Notes: generated by a model from the sequence alone, not told the origin. 64,000 bases of DNA from Luteitalea sp. (GCA_009377495.1 WHTZ01000002.1:247015-311014); one strand, 5' to 3'; shown: positions 8,022-17,820, counted from the stretch's first letter. Numbers and translations are program-made.

Positions 8022-10481
8022 CTAGTCCTGGCGCAACGCGATCATGGGATCCACCGCGCTGGCACGGCGGGCCGGCACGTAACACGCAACCGCCGCAGCG
8101 ACGAGCAGTACCGTACCAACCGCGAATACAACAGGCAAGCTGAGCGCCGCAGTGCCGTAGAGCGTGCTTTGCATGGCGCGCCCGAGGCCATAGGCCCCCA
8201 GGAGCCCCAACAGCAGGCCGCCCACGGCGAGCGTCAGTCCATCGCGGAGAACCTGGAGCCGCACGTGACGTTGTCCAGCACCGAGCGCCATGCGCAGCCC
8301 GATCTCCCGCGTCCGCTGCGCAACCGCGAAGGCCATGACGCCATAGATGCCAAGCGCCGCCAGCACCAGCGCGAGCGCCGCCAGTCCACTGTAAAGCGCG
8401 ATGTTCAGGCGATCGGGCGCCAAGCGCTCACCCACGATCTGATCCATCGTTCGCACGTTCGTCAGCGGCAGCTCAGGATCGACGGCGTGAACCGCCGCCT
8501 CGAGGCTCTGTCGCAACGCTTCAGGGTTGGTTGCCGCACGAACCGCGGCCATCACCTGTGGCCACGGGCGCTGCGCGAACGGCACGTAGATCTGTGGCGC
8601 CTCGGGATCGCCGAACCGCTCGACATTGCTGACATCGCGGAACACGCCCACGATGTGCCACTCGGCAGGAGGACCCGGGACCGCAACGGCCCCAGGCCCC
8701 AATCCACGAGTTCCAGGGACGAGCTCGTCCATCACTACACGCCGGCCCAACGGATCCCGACTTTCCAGAAAGAGCTCCACGAAGCGCTCGTTGAGCATGG
8801 CCACGCGCTGCGTGTTCCGGCCATCGTGCGTAGTGAAGACGCGGCCGCGCACGAGACGGACCCCAAAGGTCTCGAAGTACTCCGGCGTGACCATCTGAAC
8901 GCCCGCGCTCGGCCGGAGCGAGGGCGTGTCATCGGGCTGGCCGACAATGCTGAACTCCCTGAGAAGCCCGGTACCGAGTAGCGGAAGCCCAGGGGCACTG
9001 ACGCTGGCATGGACCACGCCAGGCACGGTCTGGAACCGCTCGAGCAGTTGCCGGTAAAAGCCGTCGATCTCGGCCGCCAAGGAAAACCGGTCTTCGTTCA
9101 CGGGCAACTCAAACGTGAGGATGTGATCGGTACGAACGCCAAGGTCGACTTGCGTGCGGTGCCAGAAGCTCACGATCGTCTGGCCCGCGCCGGCAAGCAA
9201 CGTAAGCGCCAACGCGAACTCGACCACGACGAGCGCGTGACGCAGGCGCCGACGTCCGCTGCCGGTCGCGGTGCGCCCCGCCTGTTTCAGCGTGTTGTTC
9301 ACGTCCGATCGGCTCGCCTGCCAGGCCTGCGCCGAGCCACACAGCAGTCCAGCCAGCATCGTTGCCACGAGGGTGCACAGCAAGACCGGCAGGTTCAGTC
9401 GGGGGTCCGCTTCAGAGGGCAGTGTACCGGGCGGCAGGATCGCGAGAATGCCCCGGAGAATCCAGATGCTCGACAGTGCGCCCAGCGTGCCCCCGGCCGC
9501 GGCCAGTACGAGGCCCTCGGTCAAGGCCTGCCGGGCCAGACGCCCGCGCGTCGCCCCGAGTGCGGCGCGGATGGCCGTCTCGCGTTCGCGCGCCGCGCCG
9601 CGTGAAAGGAGCAGGTTCGCGACGTTGACACACGCAATCAACACGACGAAGCTGACCGCTGCCAGGAGCAACCACAGGTTCGCCATCCTCTCCGCGCTCA
9701 TGAAGTTGTTCTGCAGCGGCTCCACGCTCACGGTCCGGCCCGTGTTGGAGTCTGGGAACCGTCGCGCCAAGTTCTCCGCAATGACGTTCATCTCTTGTTG
9801 CGCCCGTTCCATGGCCACGCCCGGCTTGAGCCGCCCAGTGATCAGCAGCGGGCGGAATTGACGATTCGTCGCCTCGTCAGGTGTCAACGAAAGTGGGATC
9901 CACAGATCGGCCGGCCGACGATCCTGGTGTCCGGGCGGCAGCACGCCGATCACCGTGTACGGCGTCGCATCCAGGCGGATGTCACGCCCGATGATGTCAG
10001 GATCAGCACCGAAGCGCTCGCGCCAAAGCCGATGGCTCAGGAGCACCACCTGATTCTTGCCGGCCTGGTCTTCATCGGCTCTGAAATCGCGTCCAAGCCA
10101 GACACCATCTCCGAGCATGCGATATCCGTCGGGCGACACCTGTCGCGCGCGGACGCGTTCCGGCGCCTCCCGGGTGGAGAGATTGAATTGGCGAGGCCAC
10201 CATGGCTCCAGATACTGGAACGACGTGGCCTGTGCCTTCCAATCCAGGTGCTCGGCGGGCGACGTACGGTCTCGGCTCTCGCCCACCATCGACCAGACCA
10301 TCACGAGCTGGTCCGGCTGCGGATGCGGCAACGGCGCGAGCAGGGTCGCGTAGACGATGCTGAAGATGGCCGTATTTGGCCCGATGCCCAGCGCAAGCGC
10401 GCCGATGGCGGCAACGGAGAACCCGGGTGCCTTCATCAGCCCTCGAACGGCCACTCGCAGGTCGGACCACAGAACGCTCAT
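8022..10481 (-). CDS. ADOP-type FtsX/MacB permease (tandem copy 3)
   Basis: An 819-residue ADOP permease without the N-terminal prefix domain: it opens MSVLWSDLRVAVRGLMKAPG directly before the first membrane helix. The MacB-like periplasmic domain follows, then the central helices (SFVVLIACVNVANLLLSRGAARERETAIRAALGA), a second periplasmic domain and three C-terminal helices ending in ARRASAVDPMIALRQD. It is closely related to the permeases at 10853 and 13311. Unlike those two, which are only 7 bases apart, it is separated from its neighbour by 371 bases carrying a duplicated leader (see 10520-10809), so it may have its own promoter. Confidence 0.9.
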   Translation of the reverse strand: MSVLWSDLRVAVRGLMKAPGFSVAAIGALALGIGPNTAIFSIVYATLLAPLPHPQPDQLVMVWSMVGESRDRTSPAEHLDWKAQATSFQYLEPWWPRQFNLSTREAPERVRARQVSPDGYRMLGDGVWLGRDFRADEDQAGKNQVVLLSHRLWRERFGADPDIIGRDIRLDATPYTVIGVLPPGHQDRRPADLWIPLSLTPDEATNRQFRPLLITGRLKPGVAMERAQQEMNVIAENLARRFPDSNTGRTVSVEPLQNNFMSAERMANLWLLLAAVSFVVLIACVNVANLLLSRGAARERETAIRAALGATRGRLARQALTEGLVLAAAGGTLGALSSIWILRGILAILPPGTLPSEADPRLNLPVLLCTLVATMLAGLLCGSAQAWQASRSDVNNTLKQAGRTATGSGRRRLRHALVVVEFALALTLLAGAGQTIVSFWHRTQVDLGVRTDHILTFELPVNEDRFSLAAEIDGFYRQLLERFQTVPGVVHASVSAPGLPLLGTGLLREFSIVGQPDDTPSLRPSAGVQMVTPEYFETFGVRLVRGRVFTTHDGRNTQRVAMLNERFVELFLESRDPLGRRVVMDELVPGTRGLGPGAVAVPGPPAEWHIVGVFRDVSNVERFGDPEAPQIYVPFAQRPWPQVMAAVRAATNPEALRQSLEAAVHAVDPELPLTNVRTMDQIVGERLAPDRLNIALYSGLAALALVLAALGIYGVMAFAVAQRTREIGLRMALGAGQRHVRLQVLRDGLTLAVGGLLLGLLGAYGLGRAMQSTLYGTAALSLPVVFAVGTVLLVAAAVACYVPARRASAVDPMIALRQD

Positions 10482-10519
10482 GAGATTCCTCCTCTACCGC
10501 GCTGGCGGTGATGGCAAGG

Positions 10520-10740
10520 AGTACGGCGGGTCATAGGTACCGATTGAGGAGCTCGAGAAGGTGCCTTCGCGCCTCCTCCTCGGTGTCATAGAACTCGAGC
10601 CAATTACAGTCGTCTCATTCAGGGCTCCTGTGTCCGTCCTCTCCCGCCAGCGTAGGTGGAAAGCCAGGCGGTAACCAGGGCCTTGTAACGTGCGACGGCA
10701 TGCTGTAACGAGCTACCGCCAGGGTAATGTGGATGACGGA
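10520..10740 (-). repeat. Duplicated leader, second copy of the 17316-17469 region
   Basis: Positions 10652-10740 align without gaps to 17381-17469 with about two thirds identity by hand count. The match continues towards the gene: ATGAGACGAC, the first codons of the secreted protein starting at 17350, is present here at about 10609-10618, followed by a degenerate CTCAATCGGTACCTATGAC stretch matching the next codons. The copy therefore carries the leader and the ruined start of that gene in front of the third ADOP. It probably supplies a promoter. Nothing else is recognised between 10482 and 10852 apart from the regulator fragment below. Confidence 0.7.
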
Positions 10741-10758
10741 AGGAAGAGAGGACTTTGC

Positions 10759-10809
10759 CTAGAGCTGTTGGCTAAGTCGTTCTTCGAGCCTCGATCGGTA
10801 CATTCGGCC
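10759..10809 (-). pseudogene. C-terminal tail of a LytTR response regulator
   Basis: Sixteen codons and a stop read GRMYRSRLEERLSQQL, matching the end of the intact LytTR regulator at 18419-19246 (SRMYRSRLEERLNQRL) at 14 of 16 residues. No more of the regulator is present upstream of it. With the adjoining leader copy, this marks the edge of a duplicated block. Confidence 0.8.
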
Positions 10810-10852
10810 GTGCAAGATTCCTGACCCGTGACTCCCGATTCCCGATCCCTGC

Positions 10853-13303
10853 CTATTCCTGGCGCAACGCGATCATGGGATCGACCGCACTGGCGCGGCG
10901 GGCGGGCACGTAGCAGGCGAGCACCGCGGCGACGACGAGTAACGTCCCCACAGCCAGCAGCACAGGCACACTGAATGCGCTGGTGCCGTAGAGCGTGCTT
11001 TGCATGGCGCGACCGAGTGCATAGGCGCCGACGAGGCCCAAGGCGAGACCGCCCGCGGCGAGCGTCAAACCTTCGCGGAGCACCTGGAGCCGCACGTGAC
11101 GTTGTCCAGCACCGAGCGCCATGCGGAGGCCGATCTCCGATGTCCGTTGCGCGACCGTGAAGGCCATGACCCCATAGATGCCGAGCGCCGCCAGCGCCAG
11201 TGCGAGTGCTGCCAGTCCGCCGTAGAGCGCGATGTTCAATCGATCGGGGGCGAAGCTCGCCCTCACGATCTCGTCCATCGTTTGGGCCTCGGTCAATGGC
11301 AGCTCCGGGTCGACAGCATGGACTACCGCTGCGACGCTTTGTCGCAACGCTTCAGGGTCGATCGCCGAACGAACCGCCGCCATCGCCTGCGGCCATGGGC
11401 TCTGCGCGAACGGCACGTAGATCTGCGGCGCCTCGGGATCACCGAACCGTGCAACATTGCTGACATCCCGGAACACCCCCACGATGTGCCACTCGACAGG
11501 AGGACCCAGGACATCGGGCACGAATCCAGGGGTCCCCGGCACGAGCTCGTCCATCGCCACACGTTGACCCAGGGGATCCCGCCCTTCCAGAAAGCGCTCG
11601 ACGAAGCGTTCGTTGACCACGGCCACGCGCTCGGTGCTCAGACCATCGCCCGCGGTCAACGCGCGGCCGCGCACGAGACGGATCCCGAACGTCTCGAAGT
11701 ACTCCGGCGTCACCATCTGGACGCCTGCGCTCGGCCGTACCGCGCGCAGGTCATCCGGCTGTCCGACAATGCTGAACTCCTTGGAAAACCCGGTACTGAG
11801 CAGTGGAAGCCCGGGAGCGCTGACGCTCGCGTCGACGACGCCAGGAAGCGCCTGAAACTGCTCGATCAGTTGCCGGTAGAAGCGGTCGATCTCGGCAGGC
11901 GACGAAAGCCGCCCTTCGTTCAGCGGCAGCCCAAAGGTGAGGATGTGATCCGTGCGAACGCCAAGGTCGACCTGCGTGCGGTGCCAGAAGCTCAGGATCG
12001 TGAGCCCCGCCCCGGCAAGCAGGGTCACCGCCAGCGCGAACTCGACCACGACGAGCGCGTGACGCAGGCGGCGGCGTCCGCTCCCGGTCGCGCTGCGCCC
12101 TGCCTGTTTCAGCGTGTCGTTGAAGTCCATTCGGCCTGCCTGCCAGGCCTGCGCCGCGCCACACAGCAGTCCAGCCAGCATCGTGACCAGGAGTGTGCAC
12201 AGCAAGACTGGCAGGTTCAGCCGGGGGTCCGCTTCATTCGGCAGGAAACCGGGCGGCAGGATCGCGAGAATGCCCTGGAGAATCCAGATGCTCGACAGCG
12301 CGCCCAACGTGCCACCGGCCGCGGCCAGCACCAGGCTGTCGGTCAAGGCGCGCCGGGCCAGATGTCCGCGCGTCGCCCCGAGTGCGGCGCGGATGGCGGT
12401 CTCGCGCTCGCGCGCCGCGCCGCGTGAAAGGAGCAGGTTCGCGACGTTGACGCACGCAATCAACACCACGAAGCTGACCGCCGCCAGCAGCAACTTGAGG
12501 TTCGTCTTCCTCTCCGCGCTCAGGAAGTTGTTCTGCAGCGGCTCCACGCTCACGATCCGGCCCATGTTGGAGTCTGGGAACCGTTGCGCCAAGTCCTCCG
12601 CAATGAGGTTCATCTCCTGTTGCGCCTGTTCGATGGTCACGCCTGGCTCGAGCCGCCCCACCATCAGCAACGGGCGCAACTGGCGATTCGCGATCTGGTC
12701 GGGTGACAACGAGAGCGGGATCCACACATCGGCCGGCAGACGATCGTTGACGCCAGGCCGCAGCACGCCGATGACCGTGTACGGCGTCCCATCCATGCGG
12801 ATGTCACGCCCGATGATGTCAGGATCGGCGCCGAAGCGATCGCGCCAGAGCTCGTGTCTCAGGAGCACCACGTGGTTCTTGCCCGGCTGGTCCTCATCGG
12901 CGGCGAAATCGCGACCGAGCCAGACGTCTTCGCCCCACATGCGATGCCCGTCCGGAGACGTCTGCCGCGCGCGGACGCGTTCCGGCGCCTCCGGCGTGGC
13001 GAGATTGAAGAAGCGAACCCAGATCGGCTCCAGATACTGAAACGATGTGGCCTGCTCCTTCCACTCCAGGTAATCGGCGGGCGACGTGCCGTCTCGGTTC
13101 TCCCCCACCCGCGACCAGACCAGCACGAGCTGATCCGGCTGTGGATACGGCAGCGGCGCGAGCAGCGTGGCGTACACGATGCTGAAGATGGCCGTGTTCG
13201 GCCCGATGCCGAGCGCCAACGCGCCGATAGCGGCAAGCGAGAATCCAGGCGCCTTTATTAGGGCGCGGACAGCCAATTTGAGATCGGACCACAGAACACT
13301 CAT
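10853..13303 (-). CDS. ADOP-type FtsX/MacB permease (tandem copy 2)
   Basis: This 816-residue protein opens MSVLWSDLKLAVRALIKAPG and has four predicted membrane segments arranged as one N-terminal helix, a central group and a C-terminal group, around two MacB-like periplasmic domains. Conserved ADOP signatures include LGIGPNTAIFSIVYATLLAPLPYPQPDQL, RETAIRAALGATRG and the terminal ARRASAVDPMIALRQE (each shown in part). Its start is 7 bases after the stop of the permease at 13311-15749, so the two are surely co-transcribed. High similarity to both neighbours points to tandem duplication; the divergence is concentrated in the periplasmic domains. Confidence 0.9.
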   Translation of the reverse strand: MSVLWSDLKLAVRALIKAPGFSLAAIGALALGIGPNTAIFSIVYATLLAPLPYPQPDQLVLVWSRVGENRDGTSPADYLEWKEQATSFQYLEPIWVRFFNLATPEAPERVRARQTSPDGHRMWGEDVWLGRDFAADEDQPGKNHVVLLRHELWRDRFGADPDIIGRDIRMDGTPYTVIGVLRPGVNDRLPADVWIPLSLSPDQIANRQLRPLLMVGRLEPGVTIEQAQQEMNLIAEDLAQRFPDSNMGRIVSVEPLQNNFLSAERKTNLKLLLAAVSFVVLIACVNVANLLLSRGAARERETAIRAALGATRGHLARRALTDSLVLAAAGGTLGALSSIWILQGILAILPPGFLPNEADPRLNLPVLLCTLLVTMLAGLLCGAAQAWQAGRMDFNDTLKQAGRSATGSGRRRLRHALVVVEFALAVTLLAGAGLTILSFWHRTQVDLGVRTDHILTFGLPLNEGRLSSPAEIDRFYRQLIEQFQALPGVVDASVSAPGLPLLSTGFSKEFSIVGQPDDLRAVRPSAGVQMVTPEYFETFGIRLVRGRALTAGDGLSTERVAVVNERFVERFLEGRDPLGQRVAMDELVPGTPGFVPDVLGPPVEWHIVGVFRDVSNVARFGDPEAPQIYVPFAQSPWPQAMAAVRSAIDPEALRQSVAAVVHAVDPELPLTEAQTMDEIVRASFAPDRLNIALYGGLAALALALAALGIYGVMAFTVAQRTSEIGLRMALGAGQRHVRLQVLREGLTLAAGGLALGLVGAYALGRAMQSTLYGTSAFSVPVLLAVGTLLVVAAVLACYVPARRASAVDPMIALRQE

Positions 13304-13310
13304 GCGACAC

Positions 13311-15749
13311 CTATTCCTGGCGCAACGCGATCATGGGATCCACCGCGCTGGCACGGCGTGCCGGCACGTAGCAGGCTATGACCGCAGCGCCAAGGAGGAC
13401 CAGACCGGCGACGAGGACCACGGGCAGGCTCAGCGCACCCGTGCCGTAGAGCATGCCTTGCATGGCGCGACCGAGCGCATACGCACCCAGGAGCCCCAAC
13501 ACCAGCCCGCCCGCGGCGAGCGTCACGCCTTCGCGGAGGATCTGGAGCCGCACCTGCGCGTGCCCCGCACCGAGCGCCATACGGAGCCCGATCTCCGCTG
13601 TCCGCTGCACGACCGTGAAGGCCATCACCGCATAGATGCCGAGCGCCGCCAGCAGCAGCGCCAGCGCGGCGAGTCCACCATAGAGCGCGACGTTGAATCG
13701 ATCGGACGCCAAGCGCTCACCCACGATCTGATCCATCGTTCGTACGTCCGTCAGTGGCAACTCCGGGTCGACGGCCCGAACCGCCGCCGCAAGGCTCGGT
13801 CGCAACGCTTCAGGGTTGCTCGTCGCACGAACCGCTGCCATCGCCTCTGGCCACGGGCTCTGCGCGAATGGGACGTAGATCTGCGGCGCCCTGGGCTCGC
13901 CGAACTGCTCGACATTGCTGACATCGCGGAGCACCCCCACGATGTGCCACTCGACACGAGAACCTGGCGCAAGCGTGCTGCCAGGAACGATCTCGTCCAT
14001 CGCGACACGCTGACCCATGGGATCCCGGCCTTCTAGAAAAAGCGCAACGAACCGTTCGTTGACCACTGCCACACGTTGCGCGCTCCGGCCATCACGCTCG
14101 GTCAGCGATCGGCCCTGCAGCATCCGGATCCCGAAGGTCTCGAAGTACTCTGGCGTGACCATCTGGACGCCCGCGCTCCGCCGCAACGCGCGCGGGTCCT
14201 CGGGCTGTCCGACCACGCTGAGCTCCCTGGGAAACCCGGTACCGAGCAGCGGAAGCCCGGCGCTGACGCTGGCCTGGACGACGCCAGGCACCGTCTGAAA
14301 CTGCTCGAGCAGTTGCCGGTAGAAGCCATCGATCTCAGCCGCCGAGGAGAACCGCCCTTCGCCGACCGGCAAGCCAAAGGTCAGGACGTGATCCGTGCGC
14401 ACGCCAAGGTCGACCTGCGTGCGGTTCCAGAAGCTCAGGATCGTCAGGCCCGCGCCGCCGAGCAAGGTGACCGCCAGCGCGAACTCGATCACGACGAGCG
14501 CGTGACGAAGGCGCCGACGTCCGCTCCCAGTCGCGCCGCGCCCCGCCTGTTTCAGCGTGTCGTTGAAGTTCTTTCGGCTCGCCTGCCAGGCCTGCGCGGA
14601 ACCACACAGCAGTCCACACAGCATCGTCGCCACGAGTGTGACCAGCAAGACCGGCAGGTTCAGTCGCGGATCCGCTTCGGCCGTTAGGGTACCGGGCGGC
14701 AAGATCGCGAGAATGCTCCGAAGAATCCAGACGCTCGACAGCACCCCCAACGTGCCACCGACCGCGGCCAGCACCAGGCTCTCGGTCAAGGCCTGTCGAG
14801 CCAAACGTCCGCGCGTCGCCCCGAGCGCGGCGCGAATGGCGGTCTCGCGCTCCCGCGCCGCGCCACGCGAGAGGAGCAGGTTCGCGACGTTGACGCATGC
14901 GATCAACACGACGAAGCTGACCGCCGCCAGCAGCAACCACAAGATCGTCTGGCGCTCCGCGGTCAGGAACGTGGTCTGCATCGGCTCCACGCTCACGTCC
15001 CGGCCGGTGTTGGAGTCGGGGAACCGTCGCGCCAGCTCGGCGGCAATCGCGTTCATCTCCTGTTGCGCCTGTTCGACGGTCACGCCCGGCTTCAGCCGGC
15101 CGTCGACGAACAGCGGGCGGATGTGACGATTTGTCGCCTCGTCAGGTGTCAACGAGAATGGAATCCACAGACGGGCCGGCAGACGATCCCGTTGCCCCGG
15201 TGGGAGCACACCGATGACGGTGTACGGGGTCGCATCCATGCGAATGTCACGCCCGATGATGTCCGGATCAGCGCCGAAGCGCTCGCGCCAGAGCCGATGG
15301 CTCAGGAGCACCACGTACTGCTTGCCCGGCTGATCCTCATCGGCTCGGAAATCACGTCCGAGCCAGACGTCTTCACCGAAGATGCGATGCCCGTCGGGCG
15401 ACACCTGTCGCGCGAGGACGCGTTCCGGCGCTTCTGGGGTGGCGAGATTGAAAGCACGACCAGGCCAAAATGCCTCCAGATACTGGAACGACGTCGCCTG
15501 CTCCTTCCAATCCAGGTACTCGGCCGGTGATGTACGGTCTCGGTTCTGACCCACCATCGACCAGACCCTCACGAGCTGGTCCGGCTGCGGAAACGGCAGC
15601 GGCGCGAGCAACGTGGCGTAGACGATGCTGAAGATCGCCGTATTCGGCCCGATACCCAGCGCCAAAGCGCCGATGGCGGCCAGCAAGAGCCCCGGCGCTT
15701 TCATCAGCCCCCGGACAGCCGATTTGAGGTCGGACCACAGAATGCTCAT
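13311..15749 (-). CDS. ADOP-type FtsX/MacB permease (tandem copy 1)
   Basis: An 812-residue ADOP permease, prefix-less like the two genes downstream, beginning MSILWSDLKSAVRGLMKAPG. The first helix (LLLAAIGALALGIGPNTAIFSIVYATLL), the MacB-like core, the central SFVVLIACVNVANLLLSRG helix and the C-terminal ALLLAALGIYAVMAFTVVQRTAEIGLRMALGAG block are all intact. It lies 46 bases after the secreted protein at 15796-16530 on the same strand, so 17350 to 10853 reads as one transcription unit: two secreted proteins followed by two permeases. No ATPase gene accompanies it. Confidence 0.9.
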   Translation of the reverse strand: MSILWSDLKSAVRGLMKAPGLLLAAIGALALGIGPNTAIFSIVYATLLAPLPFPQPDQLVRVWSMVGQNRDRTSPAEYLDWKEQATSFQYLEAFWPGRAFNLATPEAPERVLARQVSPDGHRIFGEDVWLGRDFRADEDQPGKQYVVLLSHRLWRERFGADPDIIGRDIRMDATPYTVIGVLPPGQRDRLPARLWIPFSLTPDEATNRHIRPLFVDGRLKPGVTVEQAQQEMNAIAAELARRFPDSNTGRDVSVEPMQTTFLTAERQTILWLLLAAVSFVVLIACVNVANLLLSRGAARERETAIRAALGATRGRLARQALTESLVLAAVGGTLGVLSSVWILRSILAILPPGTLTAEADPRLNLPVLLVTLVATMLCGLLCGSAQAWQASRKNFNDTLKQAGRGATGSGRRRLRHALVVIEFALAVTLLGGAGLTILSFWNRTQVDLGVRTDHVLTFGLPVGEGRFSSAAEIDGFYRQLLEQFQTVPGVVQASVSAGLPLLGTGFPRELSVVGQPEDPRALRRSAGVQMVTPEYFETFGIRMLQGRSLTERDGRSAQRVAVVNERFVALFLEGRDPMGQRVAMDEIVPGSTLAPGSRVEWHIVGVLRDVSNVEQFGEPRAPQIYVPFAQSPWPEAMAAVRATSNPEALRPSLAAAVRAVDPELPLTDVRTMDQIVGERLASDRFNVALYGGLAALALLLAALGIYAVMAFTVVQRTAEIGLRMALGAGHAQVRLQILREGVTLAAGGLVLGLLGAYALGRAMQGMLYGTGALSLPVVLVAGLVLLGAAVIACYVPARRASAVDPMIALRQE

Positions 15750-15795
15750 GCGACGCCCTCCTGAAACAGAACAACCAGGACGGTGCGAGTGCTTC

Positions 15796-16530
15796 TTACC
15801 GTGCCTCGTCCGAAAACCGCTCCACTGTCAGGTTCCGGAAGTGAGCGATAGTGCCCGGCCCGATCTTCAGTGCGACCGCGCCGTTCGCGTCGGGGCCCGA
15901 TTTGACGTCGTTGACGATCAGCGTCGGCTGGTCGTTGTCGTGGACGTAGAGTCGCGCCTGTGCCCCCCGCACCTCGATCTTGACCTTCGTCCATTCGCCC
16001 GGCACGAGGTCGACGTACGCTTCATACTTGCTCGGCGTCTCCTTGCGAAGGCGGAACCACGGCCAGTCGGGAGACGAGATGTACTGCACGGCATGATTGC
16101 GCCGTTCTTGATCCTCGGCCCGGCCGTTGGTGGGACGCAGGTAGAACTCGTCGTAGGTCCTGTTATCGTCTTGCAGCCGGAAGACGATTCCGACGAAGCC
16201 GCGCGCGCCCTCAAATGCCCCGGGCTCGGGAGCGCCGGCAATCTCCGCCTCGATGATGCCGTTCGAGAAGTCGAGGCCCTCGATCCGAGCCAGTTGCTTG
16301 AGCTGCGCGCGTTCCTCAGGCGTCATGCGTTCCAACCGGCGAGCAGTCTCTTCGGACAACGTCACACGCAACCCTTTCTTCCCGTCGAGCGTGGCCGGCT
16401 CGGCGGTCACGTCGTGGAGCTCGAGCCCGGCGGCCGACTCGAGTGCGTAGTGCTGGCCTTGCACATCCGCGGCGCCTGGTAGCAGGAGCACCGCGCTGGC
16501 GGTGAGGGCGAGCCGTGTAAATCTGGTCAT
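15796..16530 (-). CDS. Secreted protein with concanavalin-like (DUF1080/LamG-type) fold
   Basis: The 244-residue product starts MTRFTRLALTASAVLLLPGAADVQG, a clear signal peptide, with AGGAG eight bases before the ATG. A helical, charged stretch (LSEETARRLERMTPEERAQLKQL) is followed by a beta-rich region typical of concanavalin-like sandwiches: FSNGIIEAEIAG, FVGIVFRLQDDNRTYDEFYLRP, YEAYVDLVPGEWTKVKIEV, ARLYVHDNDQPTLIVNDVK, AVALKIGPGTIAHFRNLTVE. Family knowledge suggests carbohydrate binding or hydrolysis outside the cytoplasm, but catalytic residues cannot be assigned. It sits 28 bases after the upstream secreted protein and shortly before the ADOP genes. Confidence 0.75.
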   Translation of the reverse strand: MTRFTRLALTASAVLLLPGAADVQGQHYALESAAGLELHDVTAEPATLDGKKGLRVTLSEETARRLERMTPEERAQLKQLARIEGLDFSNGIIEAEIAGAPEPGAFEGARGFVGIVFRLQDDNRTYDEFYLRPTNGRAEDQERRNHAVQYISSPDWPWFRLRKETPSKYEAYVDLVPGEWTKVKIEVRGAQARLYVHDNDQPTLIVNDVKSGPDANGAVALKIGPGTIAHFRNLTVERFSDEAR

Positions 16531-16558
16531 GGGTGAGCTCCTGTGACTATCGTCTTGT

Positions 16559-17350
16559 TCAGCGTAGGAGCCAGGCCAGCACTTCTTCCATGAAGATGGC
16601 GCTGTCCTTGCCCCAGTAGGTTGTCCCGGCCGGGTCGCGCGGCACACCTGATAGTCGCTCTCCATTTGCAGATCCTAGGAAGAGCGTGGCCATACCTTCG
16701 CCCATGACGATGATGCGGGCACCGTTGCCGAGCTTCTCCCAGGCGGCGAAAGGCTGTGCGGGCTTGCCTTCCTTGTCCAGTTGGTAGGCAAATGGTGTGC
16801 CGCCCTCGACGGCGCGCCCGCCGCTGTACGGAATCTCACGGTCTGCCTTGGTAATTTCGCCCGCCTTGGCAATCGCTCCGCAGTTGTGGACATACTCCGT
16901 GTCCGGAGTGAGCTCCATGCCAAAAGGCGCGATGATGTCGTTCACACCCGTCGTTGCCAGGTTTTGACGGCGCTCTTCATCCAGGACCAGAAGCAGCGAT
17001 CCGCCTCCTTTGACGAAGGCGACGATCGCCGCTTTCTCCTGTTCCTCGAATGTCTCTGAGGGAGCGCGCAGATAGACCAGGCGACTCCCTTTGATGGACT
17101 CAGAGGTGATGGGCTGGGTGGACGTGATGACCTCGGCGGCGTTCAGGCGTTTCGCGATCTCCGCCATTCTTTTCTCGAGATCCGCCACCGGAGGCTGACC
17201 GTGCGCCTGGTCGAAGTAGATCCGGGAAGGTGCGGAGTCTGTGGCTTGCGCTGCCCCAGTTCCTGGCAGGAGAAGCACCGCGCTGATCGCGAGCATAAAC
17301 AGTGCAGATCTGGTCGTAGGTATCGATTGAGGCATTCGAGGTCGTCTCAT
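16559..17350 (-). CDS. Secreted protein with ThuA/DUF4350-like (class I glutaminase amidotransferase-like) domain
   Basis: A 263-residue protein with a signal peptide (FMLAISAVLLLPGTGAAQ). The body looks like a Rossmann-like GATase-1/ThuA/DUF4350 domain: IYFDQAHGQPP, LVYLRAPSETFEEQEKAAIV, FVKGGGSLLLVLDEERR, ARIIVMGEGMATLFLG. The start at 17350 is preferred over ATG 17335 because GGAG lies eight bases upstream; the reading frame itself is open much further upstream. A DNA copy of its first codons is found near 10609, marking a duplication. It heads the unit that ends in the tandem ADOPs. No enzymatic role can be assigned. Confidence 0.7.
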   Translation of the reverse strand: MRRPRMPQSIPTTRSALFMLAISAVLLLPGTGAAQATDSAPSRIYFDQAHGQPPVADLEKRMAEIAKRLNAAEVITSTQPITSESIKGSRLVYLRAPSETFEEQEKAAIVAFVKGGGSLLLVLDEERRQNLATTGVNDIIAPFGMELTPDTEYVHNCGAIAKAGEITKADREIPYSGGRAVEGGTPFAYQLDKEGKPAQPFAAWEKLGNGARIIVMGEGMATLFLGSANGERLSGVPRDPAGTTYWGKDSAIFMEEVLAWLLR

Positions 17351-17380
17351 CGAGGACTCCGATCGCGATTCTTGCGCAAG

Positions 17381-17469
17381 ATAGGTGTGAATGCCGCCAG
17401 TGGCCAGCGTTTTGTAATGTGTGGGGGAATACCGTAGCGAGCGGCCGCGATGGCGATGTGGACGCCGGG
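17381..17469 (-). repeat. Leader of the 17350 unit, duplicated at 10652-10740
   Basis: This is the original of the leader copy in front of the third ADOP. The best-kept part is the GTAATGTG...CGTAGCGAGC...GATGTGGACG series, matched by GTAACGTG...TGTAACGAGC...AATGTGGATG in the copy. Conservation of non-coding sequence between the copies suggests a promoter or regulator target, plausibly for the LytTR regulator encoded just upstream. Confidence 0.55.
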
Positions 17470-17820
17470 GACGAATCCTTGGGTCGGCTAACCTCGATCT
17501 GGGCTTAAGTACGCTGGTGTTCCCGATCTGAAGTGTCACCGCGGCGGCCGACCGTCTCTTCCGAGAGACCGCGACCGTACCACCGACTGAAGAGGTCACG
17601 GCGGAGGTCACCCCCGCCCAACGCCGCGCGGACGCCCTCGGGCTCCTGGCCGAGAGCGCCCTGGCCAGTGATCTCGATCGCGGGACGGCGGGCGATCGGT
17701 AGCAGGTGGTGATCCACGTCGACGAGAACACGCTGAAAGAGGACACCCGACCGGCCGCCGGGGATCATCCGGTCGAGCCCGACACGGGCCAGGCGGTCCT
17801 GGAGGACGCCGAGGGCGCGT

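Noticed and set aside
11000..12427. Long plus-strand open frame of 475 codons
   Set aside because: It is antisense to the ADOP at 10853-13303, is rich in Arg, His, Gln and Glu as expected for a mirror of hydrophobic codons, and has no family character. Similar mirrors exist at 8169-8981, 13167-14036, 38162-39406 and 60620-61837.
8022..15749. Three near-identical 2.4-kb units considered as insertion sequences
   Set aside because: They encode membrane permeases, not transposases, and lack terminal inverted repeats; tandem gene duplication explains them.
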